Assembly: GCA_017306865.1 (NCBI GenBank)
Contig: JAFKHH010000016.1
Location: forward strand, 186,001 to 250,000
Direction of reading: 5' to 3'
Source: Filimonas sp.
GTDB lineage: Bacteria > Bacteroidota > Bacteroidia > Chitinophagales > Chitinophagaceae
DNA length: 64,000 nucleotides
Part shown: positions 59,516 to 64,000 of the stretch, in pieces
Position numbering within the stretch: position 1 is the stretch's first letter
Layout of the letters: the number at the start of each line of letters is the position of its first letter
Program-made: the position numbers and the translations under genes
The notes under the pieces: model-generated
What the model was told of the DNA's origin: nothing
Database searches by the model: none
Seen by the model: only the letters and a program-made list of their open reading frames with translations

Positions 59516-60571
59516 TCATTCCAGACCAAGCACGGTCCTGTTCTTTTTCGCGTCTACACCAGAAGCTGCGAAGTCGTCGAATGCTTTATCTGTCACACGT
59601 ATGATATGATCACGAATAAATGCAGCACCTTCTCTTGCGCCATCTTCAGGATGTTTAAGACAGCACTCCCATTCCAATACAGCCCATCCTTTGAAATCGT
59701 ATTGCGCCATCTTACTGAAAATGCCTTTGAAGTTCACTTGTCCGTCACCCAATGAACGGAAACGTCCTGCACGGTCTATCCAATCCTGGTAACCACCGTA
59801 CACACCTTGTTTACCGGTAGGATTAAACTCAGCATCCTTCACATGAAATGCTTTGATGCGTTCATGGTAATGATCTATGTAAGTAAGATAATCCAGGCAT
59901 TGTAAAATGAAATGGCTTGGATCATATAACAGGCAGGCGCGTTTGTGCTGATTTACTTTATCCAGAAAACGCTCGTAACTAATGCCATCGTGTAAATCTT
60001 CGCCAGCATGTATTTCATAACAAACGTCCACACCATGTTCATCAAATGTATTGAGGATCGGTAACCAACGTTTTGCTAATTCATTAAACCCTTCTTCCAC
60101 TAAGCCAGCGGAACGCTGTGGCCACGGATAAACAGTAGGCCACAATAATGCACCACTAAATGTTGCATGTGCATTCAATCCTAAATTCTGAGAGGCTTTC
60201 GCTGCATACTTCAATTGCTGCACAGCCCACTCTTGCCTAGCTTTCGGATTGCCACGTAATGCTTCAGGAGCAAAGCCATCAAACAACAGGTCGTATGCAG
60301 GATTTACTGCCACCAGTTGTCCCTGTAAGTGTGTAGACAGTTCTGTTATTTCGAGTCCTGCACCATTTACAATACCATTTATTTCATCTGCATACGTTTT
60401 GCTTTCAGCAGCTTTTTGCAGATCAATAAAACGTGGATCAGTCGTAGGTATTTGCACGCCCTTGAAGCCTAAACTTTTTGCCCATTCGCAAATAGATCTC
60501 AGATCATTGAACGGTGCTTTATCTCCGATGAATTGGGCCAGGAATACCGCAGGGCCTTTTAGTGTTGTCAT
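59516..60571 (-). CDS. Sugar phosphate isomerase/epimerase-type TIM-barrel protein
   Basis: A 351-residue AP-endonuclease-2-like TIM barrel. Metal-binding residues are seen in VDVCYEIHAGEDLHDG (E, H), LYDPSHFILQ (D, H) and IKAFHVKDAEF (H). This family isomerises or epimerises sugars or cleaves keto-sugars and is commonly placed beside Gfo/Idh/MocA enzymes. It has no signal peptide, so it acts in the cytoplasm. It follows the oxidoreductase gene by about 100 bases (a heptad array). Confidence 0.88.
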   Translation of the reverse strand: MTTLKGPAVFLAQFIGDKAPFNDLRSICEWAKSLGFKGVQIPTTDPRFIDLQKAAESKTYADEINGIVNGAGLEITELSTHLQGQLVAVNPAYDLLFDGFAPEALRGNPKARQEWAVQQLKYAAKASQNLGLNAHATFSGALLWPTVYPWPQRSAGLVEEGFNELAKRWLPILNTFDEHGVDVCYEIHAGEDLHDGISYERFLDKVNQHKRACLLYDPSHFILQCLDYLTYIDHYHERIKAFHVKDAEFNPTGKQGVYGGYQDWIDRAGRFRSLGDGQVNFKGIFSKMAQYDFKGWAVLEWECCLKHPEDGAREGAAFIRDHIIRVTDKAFDDFAASGVDAKKNRTVLGLE

Positions 60572-60604
60572 ACAATTACTTGCTTTTTATGTTTTAAAAA
60601 ATAA

Positions 60605-60675
60605 GTACTAAATACGAAGTACAAAGTACGAATGCGAGTACCACTTTGTACTTCGTACTTAGTAATTCGTACTTT
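60605..60675. repeat. Perfect-register heptad array, four units and four inverted units
   Basis: Four seven-base units of form RTACNAA at 60605-60632, a 15-base centre, then four units of the reverse-complement form GTAMTTN at 60648-60675. No base is out of register. The last unit touches the stop codon of the oxidoreductase gene. Similar GTACTT arrays are at 6458-6510 and 56875-56905. Confidence 0.9.
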
Positions 60676-61832
60676 TAAAATTTCAGCCATTTCGTATCCA
60701 TCTTTCCACTCTCCACTACTTTCTCTATAAAGTTCATACCACGCACACCATCTTCCAAACCAGGAAAGTCAAGCCATTCAGGCTTTGGCGTTTCATTATT
60801 CAGTTTTGCTTTTACAGTCAATGCAAAATTGCGATAGTGGTTTGCAAATGCTTCCAGGTATCCTTCGGGATGCCCCGCAGGTGTACGGCTGTTGTGTGCA
60901 GCATAAGAGCTTACATACCCCGTACCTGTGCGATAGATTTCAACAGGTTTATCCAGCCATTTTACAAGTAGCGTATTACAGTCCTGTTGCTGCCATTCCA
61001 ACCCTCCTTTTTCACCATATACACGGATCTTTACATTATTCTCTTCACCTGCGGCAACCTGCGTTGCGAATAAAACGCCGCTTGCACCATTTTCAAATTT
61101 CAACAGCACAGCGCCATCATCATCCAGTTGACGTCCCTCTACCACAATGTTTATATCTGCGCACACACCACTCACTTTTTGTCCGGAAACATATTCAGCT
61201 AGGTTAAACGCATGTGTGCCTATATCACCCATTGCACCGGCTATACCACTCTTAGACGGATCAGTACGCCAGCCTGCCTGTTTGTTATTTTCTTTTTCAA
61301 GAAAAGTACTCAGCCAGCCTTGCGGATATTCTGCATAGATCTTTCTTATTTTTCCAAATACGCCGGATGCAATCATTTGTCTTGCCTGTTTTACCATGGG
61401 ATAACCCGTGTAGGTATGTGTGAGGCAAAGCACTGCATTATTCTTCTCTGCAATCTTTTTTAATTCTACAGCTTCTGCAAGGGAAAATGTCATGGGTTTA
61501 TCTAAGACTACATGAAAACCATTTTCCATAGCCAGTTTAGCCGGTTCAAAATGTACGTGGTTGGGTGTCACAATACTTACAAAGTCCATACGTACATCAG
61601 CAGGCAATTGCTTTTCTTTTGTAATCATTTCTTCAAAAGAAGCATACACCCGTTCGTTTGGCAAGTACAAGGATGCGCCTGCCGCTTTGGATTTTTCTTC
61701 GCTGCTGCTAAACGCGCCACACACTAATTCTATTTCCCCATCCAGGCTTGCAGCAATGCGATGAATAGCGCCAATAAAAGCACCGGGCCCACCGCCGATC
61801 ATACCCATTCGTAATTTTCTGTTTTCCGCCAT
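60675..61832 (-). CDS. Gfo/Idh/MocA-family oxidoreductase
   Basis: A 385-residue NAD(P)-dependent oxidoreductase. The Rossmann motif is GMIGGGPGAFIGAIHR; VLDKPMTFSL holds the EKP-type catalytic Lys (here DKP), and DIGTHAFNLAEYVSG contains the D-x-x-x-H pair. Such enzymes oxidise a sugar hydroxyl, often at C3, to a keto group. No signal peptide is seen. It is the first gene of the minus-strand operon and is divergent from the MFS transporter. Confidence 0.92.
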   Translation of the reverse strand: MAENRKLRMGMIGGGPGAFIGAIHRIAASLDGEIELVCGAFSSSEEKSKAAGASLYLPNERVYASFEEMITKEKQLPADVRMDFVSIVTPNHVHFEPAKLAMENGFHVVLDKPMTFSLAEAVELKKIAEKNNAVLCLTHTYTGYPMVKQARQMIASGVFGKIRKIYAEYPQGWLSTFLEKENNKQAGWRTDPSKSGIAGAMGDIGTHAFNLAEYVSGQKVSGVCADINIVVEGRQLDDDGAVLLKFENGASGVLFATQVAAGEENNVKIRVYGEKGGLEWQQQDCNTLLVKWLDKPVEIYRTGTGYVSSYAAHNSRTPAGHPEGYLEAFANHYRNFALTVKAKLNNETPKPEWLDFPGLEDGVRGMNFIEKVVESGKMDTKWLKF

Positions 61833-62359
61833 TATAAGTCAGTTTAAAATTGTTTCAAAGGATTGCAAGTTTCAGAGTTTCACTTCATAGTGCTTAATCA
61901 GCCACTAACCATAAGGGCACCTTTGTCCTTGCAATTAACTCAAGGATATTAATATTTCACTAATTAATCTTTTCCCTCCGCATATTCCATATCTTATATG
62001 GCAACCTCCTGCTTTGAGGCTATTGATAGATATGGAGTATGTAGGCTTTTGATCTAAGCAAAACTTTGAAACAATGAAACTATGTGAAACTTTCCTTACG
62101 CAACCGTTTGTTTAGAATCCGTTTAATATTCAGACGCATCTAAAATTAAATGAACAAAAAATATTAATGTGTTTGCGCAACTAAAAATAAAAAAAATTAC
62201 ATTTATCACTCGTTATTACATATATAACAGTAAACGATATGCAAGCCTCCAAACTAACTGCTTATATTTTTAGGCCTGATGGCCTATGTCGTTTGCATCC
62301 GCCTTACTGTGATACCATAGCAACCTTTTATAATCCCTTATAACCAATACAACAACCGT
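61833..62359. other. 527-base divergent control region of the sugar cluster
   Basis: No convincing gene. It holds TTTCAAAG-type octamers at 61850-61890 and their inverse at 62063-62095, AT-rich sequence, and a small GGCC stem near 62272-62284. No perfect -7 box was found on either strand, so the promoters here may use another form. It presumably carries the regulatory sites for the divergent units. Confidence 0.5.
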
Positions 62360-63589
62360 ATGAGCATTAGCACACGCTTTAAATTATCATTCATGATGTT
62401 CCTGGAGTTCTTCATCTGGGGCGCATGGTTTGTAACGTTGGGTACTTTCCTCGGCAATAATTTGCATGCAACAGGTGGACAAACAGGATCTGTTTTCTCT
62501 ACGCAATCATGGGGTGCAATCATCGCGCCATTCATTATTGGCTTGATTGCAGACAGATATTTTAATGCGGAAAAAATATTGGGTGTGCTTCACATCATTG
62601 GTGCCATACTTATGTACCAGATGTATAAAGCAACAGACATTGCAGTATTCTATCCCTATGTATTATCGTATATGATCTTATTTATGCCAACACTGGCATT
62701 GGTTAATTCTGTTTCATTCAATCAAATGAAAAATCCTGAAAAAGAATTTTCCATTATCAGGGTATTTGGAACATTGGGATGGATCATCGCGGGGTTGACG
62801 ATAAGCTTTGTTTTCCACTGGGATGCCACAGAGAATGTTTCTGCCGGTATGCTTAAAAATACATTCCTGATGGCAGGTGCAGCTTCTTTGCTGTTAGGCC
62901 TTTTCAGTTTCACATTACCAGCAACGCCTCCAAAAGGCAAAACAGGTGAAAAGGTAAAAGTTTCTGACCTGCTTGGTTTAGATGCGTTGAAGCTATTGAA
63001 GGATAAAAACTTTGCAATCTTCTTTATATCGTCCATTCTCATTTGTATTCCATTGGCATTTTATTACCAGAACGCAAACGCCTTTCTTTCCAATGTTGGC
63101 GTTACCAACCCGACGGGAAAAATGACGATCGGCCAAATGTCAGAAGTCTTATTCCTGTTGTTACTCCCGGTATTCTTTAGCCGTTTTGGCTTTAAGAAAA
63201 CAATCCTGGTGGGTATGCTTGCCTGGGCAGTACGATATGCATTGTTTGCGTATGGTAATGCAGGCGCATTAAGTTTCATGTTAATTATCGGCATCGCTCT
63301 TCATGGCATTTGTTATGACTTCTTCTTTGTATCAGGTCAGATCTATACAGATTCTAAAGCTGGTGAAAAATATAAAAGTGCAGCACAAGGTTTAATTACG
63401 CTGGCAACATACGGTGTTGGTATGCTAATCGGGTTTGAGGTAGCAGGTCATATAACTGATACATACAAAGCTGCTGATGGCACGTTTGACTGGAAAATGG
63501 TGTGGATCATTCCATCTGGTATTGCAGCGGTTGTATTCTTATTATTTGCATTATTATTCAATGATAAAAAAGCTGACGCCAAAGCATAA
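62360..63589 (+). CDS. MFS transporter, nucleoside:H+ symporter type
   Basis: A 409-residue major-facilitator protein with about 12 membrane segments, starting FKLSFMMFLEFFIWGAWFVT and containing the family feature GLIADRYFNAEKILG. It belongs to the nucleoside:H+ symporter (NupG-like) group, which in Bacteroidota is often found with sugar oxidoreductases, so the real substrate may be a sugar or its keto derivative. It is followed after four bases by the isomerase gene, so it is in an operon. Confidence 0.9.
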   Translation: MSISTRFKLSFMMFLEFFIWGAWFVTLGTFLGNNLHATGGQTGSVFSTQSWGAIIAPFIIGLIADRYFNAEKILGVLHIIGAILMYQMYKATDIAVFYPYVLSYMILFMPTLALVNSVSFNQMKNPEKEFSIIRVFGTLGWIIAGLTISFVFHWDATENVSAGMLKNTFLMAGAASLLLGLFSFTLPATPPKGKTGEKVKVSDLLGLDALKLLKDKNFAIFFISSILICIPLAFYYQNANAFLSNVGVTNPTGKMTIGQMSEVLFLLLLPVFFSRFGFKKTILVGMLAWAVRYALFAYGNAGALSFMLIIGIALHGICYDFFFVSGQIYTDSKAGEKYKSAAQGLITLATYGVGMLIGFEVAGHITDTYKAADGTFDWKMVWIIPSGIAAVVFLLFALLFNDKKADAKA

Positions 63590-63592
63590 TTT

Positions 63593-64000
63593 ATGACATC
63601 TGAAAACAGCAGGAGAAAAGCGATTAAAAACATTGTAGCAGGTAGCGCTGTAGCGGCTATCGGCTCCAGTGTGCTTACTTCATTTACCAACATACCATCT
63701 ACTCAAAATCAAACATCCACTGCTTTGAAAGGAAATATACAACACGCTGTTTGCCGCTGGTGCTTCAGCGATCTGTCTGTAGAGCAACTATGCATTGAAG
63801 CAAAAAAAATGGGCATCACAGGCATCGACCTTGTTGGCCCTAAAGACTGGGATACGCTGAAGAAAAACGGCCTGTTCTCTTCTATGTGTAACGGCGCAGA
63901 AATAAACCTGACAGACGGATGGAATAATCCGCAGTATCACGATACGCTGATCAAAAACTATACGGAGCATATTGATTATGTTTCGAAAGCCGGCTACAAA
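63593..64000 (+). CDS. Hydroxypyruvate isomerase-type TIM-barrel protein (cut by window edge)
   Basis: Starts at the ATG on 63593-63595, four bases after the transporter stop, and runs off the right edge after 136 codons. The N-terminus MTSENSRRKAIKNIVAGSAV has a twin-arginine export pattern. The body (HAVCRWCFSDLSVEQLCIEAKKMG then GIDLVGPKDWDTLKKNGL) matches the hydroxypyruvate isomerase / xylose isomerase-like TIM-barrel group. Periplasmic export of such an enzyme fits a sugar pathway outside the cytoplasm. Confidence 0.82.
   Translation, partial: MTSENSRRKAIKNIVAGSAVAAIGSSVLTSFTNIPSTQNQTSTALKGNIQHAVCRWCFSDLSVEQLCIEAKKMGITGIDLVGPKDWDTLKKNGLFSSMCNGAEINLTDGWNNPQYHDTLIKNYTEHIDYVSKAGYK

Noticed and set aside
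60605-60675. CRISPR array
   Set aside because: Units are only seven bases with no spacers, and the second half is inverted; there are no cas genes in the window.
62239-62343. Possible 34-codon ORF upstream of the MFS transporter
   Set aside because: Starts at a lone ATG, has no promoter match, and reads MQASKLTAYIFRPDGLCRLH, which looks like chance coding.

Overview
The window looks like chromosome of a Bacteroidota bacterium, most likely a Chitinophagaceae-type soil or water organism. The evidence is the gene content (DUF4286, DUF2480, DUF6263 and DUF6624 proteins, a THX ribosomal protein, a TonB-dependent receptor, tryptophan 2,3-dioxygenase), the lack of Shine-Dalgarno sequences, and several good matches to the Bacteroidota promoter form TTTG-N17/20-TAnnTTTG. 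Base composition is even and moderately AT-rich. No phage, insertion sequence, CRISPR array or replication origin was seen. Most genes are housekeeping genes in short operons on both strands.

Layout. 0-9.5 kb: a cut-off AsmA-like protein, a LOG-family protein, exonuclease III, HU, the 35-residue ribosomal protein THX, pdxH, pyrH, kynA, and the rplM-rpsI-rpsB-tsf operon. 10-24 kb: a secreted C1 peptidase, an RNA pseudouridine synthase with an acetyltransferase, an LpxD-like acyltransferase, two related lipoproteins with a monothiol thioredoxin fold, an epimerase, a 3-hydroxyacyl-CoA dehydrogenase, a MerR-type regulator with a long acidic N-terminus, prfA, an amidohydrolase and recO. 24-29 kb: a 1129-residue GH18-deacetylase-glycosyltransferase fusion and the N-terminal half of carbamoyl-phosphate synthase large subunit as a free-standing gene. 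29-41 kb: an M23 peptidase, bcp, birA, rsfS, ftsH, an LUD protein, lpxH, an MscS channel and pheS. 42-48 kb: a TonB receptor with a DUF4198 partner, an unrecognised protein and a RhuM-Fic protein (the most accessory-looking stretch), a YXWGXW protein and tRNA-Gln. 48-57 kb: an aldo/keto reductase, an OmpA lipoprotein, a Na+/H+ antiporter, CorA, YejK-like and HAD proteins. 57.7-64 kb: a sugar catabolic cluster (DUF1080 hydrolase, two monohaem cytochrome c lipoproteins, two TIM-barrel isomerases, a Gfo/Idh/MocA oxidoreductase, an MFS transporter) that continues past the right edge.

The most unusual feature is between the genes. Many gene ends carry arrays of degenerate 7-, 8- or 9-base units that often run in one sense and then in the opposite sense, forming long palindromes. 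At least seven unrelated sequence families share this design. In three genes the first unit supplies the stop codon. Other palindromes (REP-like hairpins, a GTGGnCCAC family, a 17-bp hairpin over a cytochrome start codon) add to this. Other points of interest are a perfect sliding-clamp-type QLDLF motif at the N-terminus of the MerR regulator, the split CarB, and near-leaderless genes sharing a TATCTTYGCKGCATG start signal.
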